Assembly (NCBI GenBank): GCA_002686955.1
Contig: NYZA01000170.1
Span: 1-34,639 of the forward strand
Direction of reading: 5' to 3'
Length of the DNA stretch: 34,639 nucleotides
Source of the DNA: Gemmatimonadota bacterium
GTDB lineage: Bacteria; GCA-2686955
Below, piece by piece: positions 1-8,018 of this stretch. Position 1 is the first letter of the stretch; each line of letters starts with the position of its first letter. Made by a program: the position numbers and the translations under genes. Below the pieces are notes generated by a model. The model worked only from the letters and a program-made list of their open reading frames with translations, had not been told where the DNA came from and did not search any database.

Positions 1-48
1 GGAAAGCCACAGAAGAGAGAGGAGGAGTTGGATCCTCAGGGTCATCAT
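1..48 (-). CDS. N-terminus of an exported protein (cut by window edge)
   Basis: Sixteen codons remain, starting with a double Met (ATG at 48 or 45) and continuing into a run rich in Leu with one Arg (MMTLRIQLLLSLLWLS). This looks like the start of a signal peptide. The start lies 10 nt after the stop of the multihaem cytochrome on the same strand, with an AGG a few bases upstream, so the two are probably co-transcribed. The mature protein is outside the window, so no function can be given; a redox partner of the cytochrome is only a guess from position. Confidence 0.45.
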   Translation of the reverse strand, partial: MMTLRIQLLLSLLWLS

Positions 49-58
49 AGGCCTGGAA

Positions 59-2365
59 TCAGGATGCTCCGAAGGGATCGACACGGTAGGGCTTTTCGCG
101 CTCTTCGTGCTCGACCATCGCGGCCTGGAGGCTTCTACGAAACCTCATGATATGCCCTTTCCCCTGCGCGTGGTCGCTGATCTCGTCGAGGCGCCCCAAT
201 GCTCCCGAATAGTGTCCCTGGGCATAGAGCTCGCGTGCCTCGTCGAGCAAGATGCGCTCTCTCAGCGTCATCTTGTACGAGAGCAGATAGTCGTCGAAGC
301 GGGGCTTCTTCGTGTAATCGTCCAGCCCTTCAGGGCTCTCCAACTCCGCCAAGAAGCTCCGGGTCGCTTGCTCGAGCTCCGCCGGATCATCGCGCAAGAT
401 CACACGCACGCTGTCTTCGTCCAGCTCGACAACGGGCGCCTCGATCCGCTCGATGAAGCCGGCGGCGGCGGCGAAATCGAGGAACTGCTGATTGAATTTG
501 CGGAAGCGAAGTCGCACGGAAACCTCGATCTCTCCATCGGCTTGCTCCGGAATCGCGACGGAGAAGGGGGTTTCGTCGTATCCCTTCGCCGGGATGATGT
601 GAAGACGGTCCTGTCCGAATACCCAGTTGCGATGGCGATCGAGCTCGAGCGCGCGGCCCTCTTTGTCGTAGGGGCGCACGTTGTAGACGTAGGTTGCGTC
701 GTGATCGAGGTAGCCCCGCTCGTCGAGCCGCCCATAGGCGAGGAGCTCGCTGCCGTCTGAACCTCGGACCGTCACCTCGGGCCAGGCCTCGATCAGATCC
801 GATTCAGGCCCAGCGGGGAAGATATGTCCGGCGCCCTTGTTGACGACTCGCACCACGAAGTCGAGCGTGTCTCCGGGGCTGACGGCCGGCGGCGCCACCA
901 CCTGCACGACCTGATTGTCGTCTCTAATGAACTCGATGGTACGCGCGATCTGCTCATCGAGTCCGTAGAGCATCGGAGTCACGAGATTGGCGCCCAGTGT
1001 GCGGTGGTCGGCGATCGTTCCCTTCACATAAGCAGATACGTCGTCGTCGGTCTCGACCTGCTTCATGTGGCAATCCTGGCACTCTTTGTGGTCGGCGTGA
1101 TCTTCTTCGGCGTAGTCGCTGACCTTCCAATAAGTGTACTGAAGTCGATGGTGACAACCGACACAATACTCAGACTCATGGTACGATGGATCGAGAAACA
1201 TCTTTTTGTGATGTTCGGGCTTCGTATTGATCAGAGTCTTGTTCAACCAGATGCCGATCGGATCATCGGCGAATGCGAACAGATATCGATCCGGAGGGGC
1301 GGCGACACTATAATCGCCACCACCGCTGTGTCTATGCCTCCCGGTGCCCGTGATGCGGTGGCAGAATACGCAGGAGCTGCCTTCCCGCTCTTCGAAGCTC
1401 GGCAATCCCTCCCCCACGTCGATCTCTCCGGCCATCAGTGCGACCGGCGTGTGGCAGCCGGCGCAGAAGCGGAAGTTCTCTTCGCCCTCGTCGATTTGTC
1501 GCTCCGTGTCGACTTGCAGGATGTTGCGATCCATGAGGAACTCACCGGAGCGAGCCTCCTCCATGAAGAGCTGTTGCACGGCGGCGAATACAGGTGTCGG
1601 AGTCAGGTAGTGGACCGATTCCCGCCACTGTCGAAGGGTTTCGGTATGACAGCCCGAAATACCGCAGCTCTCGGAGCGCAAGAAGATCTCAGGATTGTAG
1701 AAAACGTTCGATTCGGTCCGTGCGCGACTGGGAAAGAATGGCTCATCGGGGTTGACGTAAGTGTAGTCGGGGACCTCGATCTCCCGGCTCGGCTCTAGGT
1801 AGACCCAGGCACCGGCAGCACATACCATGAAGGTCGCGGCGGCGCCGGCCCCTATACGTACCGCGAATCTGTTGAACGAGCGCCTGTAGAATCTGCCTGC
1901 CTTGGGCGTCGCGGGCAACGAAGTCTTGAAGGTCCGAAGAGCGATGCATACGTAGATCGTGAGGCCGGTGGCCGCGACGAGAGACACGATGACATGGGTG
2001 AGCCAGAGCCAGTAGACCCCGGTGATACCTCGGAAGACGATCCACACGCCGGTCGCGAGGGTGATGAGCATCGTGGCGATCGTTGCGTTTCCGAGTGCGG
2101 AGAAGTCCGCCCGCTCGAAGATCTTCCGATAACGAACATGGCGCTTCCACAACATTACGCAGGGAACCGCGAACAGGAACCCGCCCAGATCGTGAAAGAG
2201 GAGCAGGCTCATGTCGAAGTGGTCGAGATCGTCGATACAGAGCAGATAGATGCCCGTAGTCGTCAGAGCCAGGCTCAGTGCCAAGCCGATCCAGAAGGCG
2301 CTCGATTCGAAGCCTGCGCGGGTCTCGATCCTCCCCATCTCGCGGAGGAAGGCCCTCTTGTCCAT
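59..2365 (-). CDS. Membrane-anchored multihaem c-type cytochrome
   Basis: The 768-aa protein begins with four or five membrane helices (about residues 22-45, 52-73, 93-112, 117-143, 171-190). His58 and His124 lie in or near helices and could bind b-type haem. A large extracytoplasmic part follows with five covalent haem sites: an unusual CX4CH at 234-240 and CXXCH at 301-305, 332-336, 401-405 and 429-433. The last ~300 residues are a beta-rich region without haem motifs. The domain resembles cytochrome c554/NrfB-type multihaem proteins, so the likely role is moving electrons between the quinone pool and a periplasmic partner. The partner is not visible. The ATG at 2365 has a GGAG about 8 nt upstream. 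No cytochrome c maturation genes are nearby. Fusion of a b-type-like membrane module to a multihaem domain is inferred from topology. Confidence 0.8.
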   Translation of the reverse strand: MDKRAFLREMGRIETRAGFESSAFWIGLALSLALTTTGIYLLCIDDLDHFDMSLLLFHDLGGFLFAVPCVMLWKRHVRYRKIFERADFSALGNATIATMLITLATGVWIVFRGITGVYWLWLTHVIVSLVAATGLTIYVCIALRTFKTSLPATPKAGRFYRRSFNRFAVRIGAGAAATFMVCAAGAWVYLEPSREIEVPDYTYVNPDEPFFPSRARTESNVFYNPEIFLRSESCGISGCHTETLRQWRESVHYLTPTPVFAAVQQLFMEEARSGEFLMDRNILQVDTERQIDEGEENFRFCAGCHTPVALMAGEIDVGEGLPSFEEREGSSCVFCHRITGTGRHRHSGGGDYSVAAPPDRYLFAFADDPIGIWLNKTLINTKPEHHKKMFLDPSYHESEYCVGCHHRLQYTYWKVSDYAEEDHADHKECQDCHMKQVETDDDVSAYVKGTIADHRTLGANLVTPMLYGLDEQIARTIEFIRDDNQVVQVVAPPAVSPGDTLDFVVRVVNKGAGHIFPAGPESDLIEAWPEVTVRGSDGSELLAYGRLDERGYLDHDATYVYNVRPYDKEGRALELDRHRNWVFGQDRLHIIPAKGYDETPFSVAIPEQADGEIEVSVRLRFRKFNQQFLDFAAAAGFIERIEAPVVELDEDSVRVILRDDPAELEQATRSFLAELESPEGLDDYTKKPRFDDYLLSYKMTLRERILLDEARELYAQGHYSGALGRLDEISDHAQGKGHIMRFRRSLQAAMVEHEEREKPYRVDPFGAS

Positions 2366-2425
2366 GGAGCGTCTCCAAGTTGGAAGAATTCGGATCCAGT
2401 ATAGGACGACGGGAGACCCAGCCCG

Positions 2426-3862
2426 GTGACCCTATTTCAACAATTCTCGGGTGTCGCCCACGAAGCGGGAGCGCGGGACGCTGTGCTGGAGGTCGATTCC
2501 GGCAGGAAGACCAGCTACCGCGCCCTGCTTCGTGAAACGAACCGGAGAGCCGAAGGCCTCGTGTCGTCGGGAGTGCGTCCCGGGGACCGAGTCGGCATCG
2601 AGCTCCACAATCGATTGGAGGGACTCTACTCGATGTTGGCGGTTTGGCGCTGTGGGGCGGTCGTCGTGCCATTGGTTCCGACCCAATCGCGCCGTGAGCG
2701 AACGACCTTTCTCGAACACTCCGGCGCAGTGCTGCAAATGGGCGCCGATTCGGAAGATCGGGCGGTGGGTGGAGCGCCGCGCCGGAAGGCGATCGAGGTC
2801 GAAGTCGATCCAGGCGACACCGCGCTCATCCTCTACACATCCGGCACCACCGGTGCTCCCAAAGGTGTCGAGCTGACCCACGCCAACCTCTGCACCAGCG
2901 CGGAGCGCATCGGCGCCCGGTACGCCTTCGGCCCGGCCACTCGTTTCTTGGGAGTTTTGCCGCTATATCACGGCCACGGCCTGGTCGTCACCTGCCTCGC
3001 CCCACTCCTGGCGGGGGGGACCGTGGTGCTCGACCGCCCCTTCGATGCCTTCGCCGCCGCTCGCTTCTGGAAGAGCGTGGATCGATTCGGCATCACGGCA
3101 TTCAGCAGCGTGCCTCCGCTGCTGCGTTTGCTGGTCCAATTGACCGAGCCACGAGCTCTCCATTCCGAGAGCCCGCTCCGGTTCGGGCTCTGCGCATCGG
3201 CGCCGCTCTCCGAAGCGCTCCGCTCCGACTTCGAGGAACGTTTCCAATGCCGAGTGGGCAATTCGTACGGCATGACCGAAACGTCATCTTGGTGTGCCTA
3301 CGGGGCACCCGAACCGGATTGCCGCCTGAGCGGCTCCGTCGGCTCGCCGGCGGACGGCACCATCCGCATCCTCGAACCGTCGCCGGGTGGCGTGAGCGAG
3401 GGTCCCGTCGGCGAGATCGCCGTGCGAAGCCCCTGCGTCATGAAAGGCTACTATCGGGATGCCCGGGCGACGGCCGAGGTCTTCGAAGGGGAGTGGTTTC
3501 GGACGGGAGATCTGGGCTTTCTCGAGGGGGGGGAGCTATTTCTGAGCGGTCGGTTGCGCGATGTGATCAACCGGAGTGGCGCGACGATCTTCCCCGACGA
3601 AGTGGATCGGCTCCTGCGAGACCATCCGGGGGTGGCGGACGCGGCAACAGTAGCGCGGCCCTCCGAGGCTGAAGGGGAGATCCCTGTCTCTTTCGTCGTG
3701 CTCGATCCGGGTGTGGGTATGTCGCTGGCCGAGCTCGAGCGCTATCTGAGACGGGAGCTGGCCCCGTACAAGGTCCCTGCCGATTTGATCGAGCTCGACC
3801 ATCTTCCGGTGGGTGCGACGGGCAAGGTCGACAAGAAGGCGCTGCGAGCCCGGACCACGTAA
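2426..3862 (+). CDS. Acyl-AMP ligase / acyl-CoA synthetase (ANL superfamily)
   Basis: This 478-aa enzyme would activate a carboxylic acid with ATP to an acyl-adenylate and pass it to CoA or a carrier-protein thiol. The family motifs are in order: YTSGTTGAPKG at 137-147 (phosphate-binding loop), YGMTETS at 281-287, FRTGDLG, GRLRDVINRSG, and TGKVDKK at 465-471 with the expected catalytic Lys467. It is shorter than typical members (500-550 aa), mainly because the segment before the P-loop is compact. The GTG start at 2426 has GGGAG about 10 nt upstream. An acyl carrier protein gene lies 467 bp downstream on the same strand, so loading that carrier is an attractive alternative to CoA ligation. 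The acid substrate cannot be read from sequence. Its TAA directly abuts the stop of the convergent EF-hand gene. Confidence 0.88.
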   Translation: MTLFQQFSGVAHEAGARDAVLEVDSGRKTSYRALLRETNRRAEGLVSSGVRPGDRVGIELHNRLEGLYSMLAVWRCGAVVVPLVPTQSRRERTTFLEHSGAVLQMGADSEDRAVGGAPRRKAIEVEVDPGDTALILYTSGTTGAPKGVELTHANLCTSAERIGARYAFGPATRFLGVLPLYHGHGLVVTCLAPLLAGGTVVLDRPFDAFAAARFWKSVDRFGITAFSSVPPLLRLLVQLTEPRALHSESPLRFGLCASAPLSEALRSDFEERFQCRVGNSYGMTETSSWCAYGAPEPDCRLSGSVGSPADGTIRILEPSPGGVSEGPVGEIAVRSPCVMKGYYRDARATAEVFEGEWFRTGDLGFLEGGELFLSGRLRDVINRSGATIFPDEVDRLLRDHPGVADAATVARPSEAEGEIPVSFVVLDPGVGMSLAELERYLRRELAPYKVPADLIELDHLPVGATGKVDKKALRARTT

Positions 3863-4192
3863 TCACCCGGGGCGGCGATGAAGGCGGTGGTATCTCCCGA
3901 GCTCTCGGGGACTAACGTGACCGTCCCGATCGGAGTCGAGTTCCTCGAACTCCCAGTCCTGCAGCTTCAGCTCGGTTCTGGAGAGGCGGCCGTCGCCGTC
4001 CAGATCTCGATTCTCGAACTCGCGAAGCGCGAGCTTGGCCCAACCCCAATGAATGGCCTGGCCGGTCCCGACGGGACGCACCGCGGCGGATGGGCGCTCG
4101 GCGAAGCTGTCTCGTCCGGCTGAGCTTCGCAGCTCCACGAAGACCGTCACCGCTATCAGTCCAATCCCCGCCGTCGCCATCAATACCCGCAT
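3863..4192 (-). CDS. Small anchored EF-hand protein
   Basis: This 109-aa protein has an N-terminal hydrophobic segment (about residues 4-20) that acts as signal peptide or anchor, a variable linker, and two EF-hand loops near the C-terminus: DLDGDGRLSRTE and DSDRDGHVSPRE. Both carry the Asp and Glu calcium ligands. It probably binds calcium outside the cytoplasmic membrane; no enzymatic domain is present. The ATG at 4192 has GGAG 8-9 nt upstream. The gene is antisense between the ligase and ACP genes and converges with the ligase so tightly that the two stop codons touch (3860-3865). It resembles the larger EF-hand protein at 4594-5280, suggesting related functions. Confidence 0.75.
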   Translation of the reverse strand: MRVLMATAGIGLIAVTVFVELRSSAGRDSFAERPSAAVRPVGTGQAIHWGWAKLALREFENRDLDGDGRLSRTELKLQDWEFEELDSDRDGHVSPRELGRYHRLHRRPG

Positions 4193-4329
4193 ATCTCACT
4201 CCGCCTCAAGGCCGAATCCCGGCCGGTCGACGCCGACGTGGTACCATGATCGGTGGATGCCGCAACCATACGCGAGCGAGAGCGACGGCCGCCGGAGAAA
4301 CGCATGACCCCCTCGGAATGTCTCACCCC

Positions 4330-4590
4330 ATGAGCGTGCTGAAAGAGCGAATCCGAGAGTACATCCTGGAGCAGCTCGCTCCAGGGCTCGGTCCGGACGG
4401 GCTGGGTGGGCAGACCCCACTCTTCGGCCCCTACGGGGTCGTGACCTCGCTCTCGATCATCGACCTCGTCGCCTGGATGGAAGCGGAACTCTCCCTTCGG
4501 GTCGAGGCCCACGAAATCACCGTGGAGAATTTCGGCACCGTCGACGACCTGGTGCGTTTCATCGATGGGCGAAAGGGCGCGACTTCCTGA
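4330..4590 (+). CDS. Acyl carrier protein
   Basis: This acidic 86-aa protein has the length and helix pattern of a free-standing acyl carrier protein. The phosphopantetheine attachment region reads GVVTSLSIIDLVAWMEAEL. The modified serine is in TSL rather than the usual DSL, and hydrophobic positions after it match helix II. The chosen start gives MSVLKERIREYI, typical of ACP helix I. An in-frame ATG at 4318 would add four residues, and neither start has a strong ribosome-binding site. The neighbouring acyl-AMP ligase (2426-3862) is the natural candidate to charge it. No ketosynthase or other fatty-acid or polyketide genes are nearby, so the acyl group's destination is unknown. Confidence 0.8.
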   Translation: MSVLKERIREYILEQLAPGLGPDGLGGQTPLFGPYGVVTSLSIIDLVAWMEAELSLRVEAHEITVENFGTVDDLVRFIDGRKGATS

Positions 4591-4593
4591 AGA

Positions 4594-5280
4594 TCAGGGC
4601 CACGGGGGAGCGGCTGCGTCATCGTCGCTGCTCCACTCCATGACCCCATCCTCCGCCGTCTCAGTCGCTCCCCGCGGCCATCGTCCTTCCCAAGGGTTCT
4701 GACCGGCCCGGCTCATGTCCCGGGCCTTCAATTCGTCGGGGTCGAGAAAGCCGCTGGAGTCGGTGTCGATCGCCTCGAAGGCCACCTCGGGTCCGGGGAA
4801 CTCGGTGGGCGAGAGCACTCCGTCGCCGTCCAGGTCGCGCCGCTGAAGGCTTCCGCCGGAGCGAGAAGCTCCGCCTGGTCCGCCCGCTCCTCCTCGGCTG
4901 CCCCCTCGCTCGTCACCCCGGAGCTGGCCCCCCCCTTGTCCGCCCCGCGCCGCGGCGGACACCTCTTCTTCATCCACGAAGCCGTCCAGATTCAGATCCA
5001 GTCGGTCGAAAAGGTCGAACTCCTTCCGCGAAACGCGCCTGTCCCCGTCGGTATCGTATCGATCGACGATCTGCGTCGGCGGGCCGAAAGGGTCGATCTG
5101 CGGCGGGCCGTTGGATGCGGACCCGTCCAACGGTCCAGTAACGGGCGGAGCATCCTCCGCTCCGAAAAGCAGGAGTGCTCCGGCGATCAGTCCGGCGCTC
5201 GCCAGCGCGACCAGCGCGATAACAGAGCTGCCGCGACCCGGTTCGGCCGTCGAATCAGATGCCGTCTTGCTCATCTTCAT
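4594..5280 (-). CDS. Anchored four-EF-hand calcium-binding protein
   Basis: This protein of about 228 aa has a short cytoplasmic start, one membrane helix (around VIALVALASAGLIAGALLLF) and an extracytoplasmic part with four EF-hand loops in two pairs: DTDGDRRVSRKE, DLNLDGFVDEEE, then DLDGDGVLSPTE, DTDSSGFLDPDE. A Gly/Arg-rich low-complexity linker separates the pairs. The start is placed at ATG 5280 (or 5274, with AGGG upstream) rather than GTG 5301, which has no ribosome-binding site. It overlaps the end of the solute-binding protein gene by 26 nt, so translation is probably coupled. The role is likely calcium-dependent structure or sensing at the envelope; no catalytic domain is visible. 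The stop is only 3 nt from the convergent ACP stop. Confidence 0.72.
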   Translation of the reverse strand: MKMSKTASDSTAEPGRGSSVIALVALASAGLIAGALLLFGAEDAPPVTGPLDGSASNGPPQIDPFGPPTQIVDRYDTDGDRRVSRKEFDLFDRLDLNLDGFVDEEEVSAAARGGQGGGQLRGDERGGSRGGAGGPGGASRSGGSLQRRDLDGDGVLSPTEFPGPEVAFEAIDTDSSGFLDPDELKARDMSRAGQNPWEGRWPRGATETAEDGVMEWSSDDDAAAPPWP

Positions 5281-6385
5281 CACCCTGGAAGTAACCCTCA
5301 CGCTTGAGCTGACTAACTATTCCGAACTCCAAGAGATCCTCTGCGCTGAGATTTTCGGCGGACAGATCGTCCCTTTGTCGGAACCGCGAAATCAACCACT
5401 GAATAGCCTTGCGACTTGGATCGGGGGGGTACGTGAATAGGTGCGGGCCGCCGGCGGCGTAGTGCTCTTCCGGCATGCCGGGAGCGATCGCCTTGGAGCC
5501 GGCCAGATGGGGCTTGAGAATCTCCAGGCTCTCTTCGCGGTGGTCGGCGTAGTAGCGCATGCCGTCGCAGATTGCGCGTGTCAGAGCGAGGGCCGTGCTG
5601 CGCTGCTCCAAGAGCCAGGTCCTGTCGGCGATCAGGTTGATAAAGGGGAAGGCGTGCTTCGGCTTGGGGATATCGGCTAGAACCCGCCCTCCGCGGCCTT
5701 CGATGAACTCCGGCGGTCGGGCCGAAGCGAGGGCGCTGATATCGCCGCGCTCGAGCTCACCGAGGAAATCACCCTCGTTCCCCAACGACCGAACCACCAG
5801 ATCCTGATAGTCGAGCCCCGATTGGTACATCAGCAATCGAAAGGCCCAATCCTGGGGGCTGCCGAGGACGGGGACGCCGACGGCTTTGCCCACGAGGTCT
5901 TCGGGAGTTTCGATGTTTTTCATGCTGAACACGCGAAGCGCGAGCCGATTGACGAGTCCCGCGAAGATGACGAGGTCTCCCCCGGCGAGATTCGCGTTGA
6001 TCACTCCGCTGGCGGCGCAGAGCGCAACATCGAGCTCTCCCTCCGTGATGTTGGAGGTGACGGCCCGGTCGCCTCGCAGCACCTGGATCGAGATGTCGAT
6101 TCCATGTTCATCGAAATAGCCCACTTCATCGGTGATCCAGACGACCCCGTGAAGATAGGAAGCGATCGGTAAGCCAAGCCGGATCGGCGTAGTCGCGGCT
6201 TCGGCCGGTGGCGCTCCTCCGGGACTGGCATCGCCGTCGGGACTCAGCTCGGGTGGGGCTTTCACCGGTTCGATCGGAACCGGAGGTGTGCTCGCCTTGT
6301 CGGGAATCGTCTCGGAGCCACAGGACATGCTGCCGAACGCCAGCGTCAGCAACAGCCATCTTGCTTTCCGTCTCTCGGCTTTCAT
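5255..6385 (-). CDS. Lipoprotein solute-binding protein, NMT1/SsuA-like
   Basis: The 376-aa product starts with a lipoprotein-like signal peptide (MKAERRKARWLLLTLAF, acceptor Cys22) and a Pro/Ala-rich linker. A periplasmic binding fold of the NMT1/THI5/SsuA type follows: a first lobe with a domain motif around YFDEHGIDISIQVL, then ITEGELDVALCAASG and a hinge near VGKAVGVPVLGSP. Such proteins deliver small ligands (sulfonates, pyrimidine precursors, nitrate and the like) to ABC importers. No permease or ATPase is adjacent, so it is an orphan or works with a distant transporter. The ATG at 6385 is chosen over the upstream in-frame ATG because of an excellent AAAGGAG about 9 nt before it. The ligand cannot be predicted. 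Confidence 0.78.
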   Translation of the reverse strand: MKAERRKARWLLLTLAFGSMSCGSETIPDKASTPPVPIEPVKAPPELSPDGDASPGGAPPAEAATTPIRLGLPIASYLHGVVWITDEVGYFDEHGIDISIQVLRGDRAVTSNITEGELDVALCAASGVINANLAGGDLVIFAGLVNRLALRVFSMKNIETPEDLVGKAVGVPVLGSPQDWAFRLLMYQSGLDYQDLVVRSLGNEGDFLGELERGDISALASARPPEFIEGRGGRVLADIPKPKHAFPFINLIADRTWLLEQRSTALALTRAICDGMRYYADHREESLEILKPHLAGSKAIAPGMPEEHYAAGGPHLFTYPPDPSRKAIQWLISRFRQRDDLSAENLSAEDLLEFGIVSQLKREGYFQGDEDEQDGI

Positions 6386-6441
6386 GATCTGAGCTCCTTT
6401 GAGTGTGCAAGGATGGGCGCCGATTCGGGCCACCCGCGAGA

Positions 6442-6469
6442 GGTATGTTCCCAAGGCGCACACTATCAA
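6442..6469 (-). promoter_or_regulatory. Possible promoter of the solute-binding protein gene
   Basis: On the minus strand TTGATA (6469-6464) is separated by 16 nt from CATACC (6447-6442), about 57 nt before the ATG at 6385. The -35 match is good and the -10 match weak. The 280-bp divergent gap to the arylsulfotransferase-like gene is otherwise featureless to me. Confidence 0.25.
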
Positions 6470-6665
6470 ATCCTCCATTCAGGGGCCGCTCAGAAATGGC
6501 CGGCGACTTTGGCATCCCATCTCCGGCCGATCTTGAACCGATTGGATCGCTCATTGGCGGTATGCTCGCTGGCCGGTCATGCACCCATGTCTTGGAGCAC
6601 CGCCCACGACAATCTCCCGCGCCGTGAGAGACGCAGCGCGCGGTGAAGCCGGGCGATTCCCCGTG

Positions 6666-8018
6666 ATGATCGCCGTGCCGCGGTGGCGACGCCCCCTCGC
6701 TGCGGGACTGATCTCCGCTTCCTTGCTGGGACTCTCCTGCTCCGATTCGGAACCGCCGGCGGAGCATCCGACCGAAACGCGCGAGACGGTGCAGGGGATC
6801 GCTTCCGCGCAAGACCCTCCCCCGCCCCGGCGTTCCGGTCGTTGGCTGCGCGCCCGAACCCGGCCCGGGCGGGGGGAGAGGATCGAATCGGCGGCCGAGA
6901 AGATCAACGCAGTCGGCTATGTCGGTGGCTCTCGCCCGGCACCGGCGGCACGGGGCGTGGTGCGGCACGACCGGGCGCACGCGAGCCCGGGAATCAACTT
7001 CCTCACATCGGGGCACGCCCCCGAGGCGGCTTTGATCGACATGGACGGCAGCGTTATACACACTTGGCGCGCGGAGTTTTGGGATGTTTGGCCCGACTAC
7101 GAGATGAGAGACGCCCGCCCCGGCACCGAATACTGGCGCAGAGCTTGGCTCTTCGAGAATGGCGATATCTTGGCGATCGTCGCCGACCTGGGCATCATGA
7201 AGCTCGATCGTGACTCCTGTCTGATCTGGGCGAACGCCTGCCGGGCTCACCACGATCTCGAGGTCCTTCCGAACGGAGACATCTACCTGCTTGCCCGTGA
7301 GACCCGCCTCGTGGAGAGGATCGATAGCGAGACCCCGGTTTTCGACGACATCGTTCTGCTTTTCGATGCCGAGGGGCGCGAGAAATCCCGGATCTCTCTG
7401 ATGGCCTGTTTCGAGAAATCGAAGTTCTCCATTCCTCCGCCGGGCGATCGGCCGCCCAGAAATCGCGATCTCTTTCACACAAACAGCTTGAGAGTGCTCG
7501 ATGGAGTCTCGGCGCACAGGCTGCCCGCGTTCGCGTCCGGAAACATCCTGGTTTCGATCCTCAAGCTCGACACCGTCGCGATCGTGGACCCCGCTCGGCG
7601 CGAAGTGGTCTGGACGTTCCGGGGCGATTTCAGCCGACAGCACGACGCGCAAATGCTGTCGAACGGCCGATTGATGCTCTTCGACAATCAGGGGCGGACC
7701 GGGCGATCGGCCGTGCAGGAGTACGATCCGATCTCCGGGAGCAAAGAGTGGGAGTTTCGCGGCAGCGATGAAGAGCCCTTCTATTCGCACACATGCGGCG
7801 CCGCGCAACGACTTCCGAACGGAAACACATTGCTGATCGAATCGGACAACGGAAGAGCGTTGGAGATCGCTCCCGCTGGCGGAGTCGTGTGGGAGTACTA
7901 CAATCCCCATCGCGCAGGCCCCAACGATCAATTCATCGCGGCCCTTTTCGATCTGCGCCGGCTGCCGCTCGATTTTCCGATCGGGTGGACGGGGGAGGTG
8001 AGGACGTCGCATGAGTAG
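6666..8018 (+). CDS. Arylsulfotransferase-like (ASST) beta-propeller lipoprotein
   Basis: The 450-aa product starts with a lipoprotein-type signal (GLISASLLGLSC, then Ser/Glu/Pro-rich linker). It then shows propeller blades of the arylsulfotransferase family: ALIDMDGSVIHTWRAEF, AHHDLEVLPNGDIYLL, RQHDAQMLSNGRLML and SHTCGAAQRLPNGNTLL. The repeated His-containing blade motif before a (L)xNG turn is where ASST enzymes place catalytic His residues. The reaction in that family is PAPS-independent sulfate transfer between phenols; for this divergent member the activity is an inference. ATG 6666 is preferred over an upstream in-frame start because it directly precedes the signal peptide. The stop overlaps the next gene by 8 nt, so the two proteins are made together. 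Confidence 0.7.
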   Translation: MIAVPRWRRPLAAGLISASLLGLSCSDSEPPAEHPTETRETVQGIASAQDPPPPRRSGRWLRARTRPGRGERIESAAEKINAVGYVGGSRPAPAARGVVRHDRAHASPGINFLTSGHAPEAALIDMDGSVIHTWRAEFWDVWPDYEMRDARPGTEYWRRAWLFENGDILAIVADLGIMKLDRDSCLIWANACRAHHDLEVLPNGDIYLLARETRLVERIDSETPVFDDIVLLFDAEGREKSRISLMACFEKSKFSIPPPGDRPPRNRDLFHTNSLRVLDGVSAHRLPAFASGNILVSILKLDTVAIVDPARREVVWTFRGDFSRQHDAQMLSNGRLMLFDNQGRTGRSAVQEYDPISGSKEWEFRGSDEEPFYSHTCGAAQRLPNGNTLLIESDNGRALEIAPAGGVVWEYYNPHRAGPNDQFIAALFDLRRLPLDFPIGWTGEVRTSHE

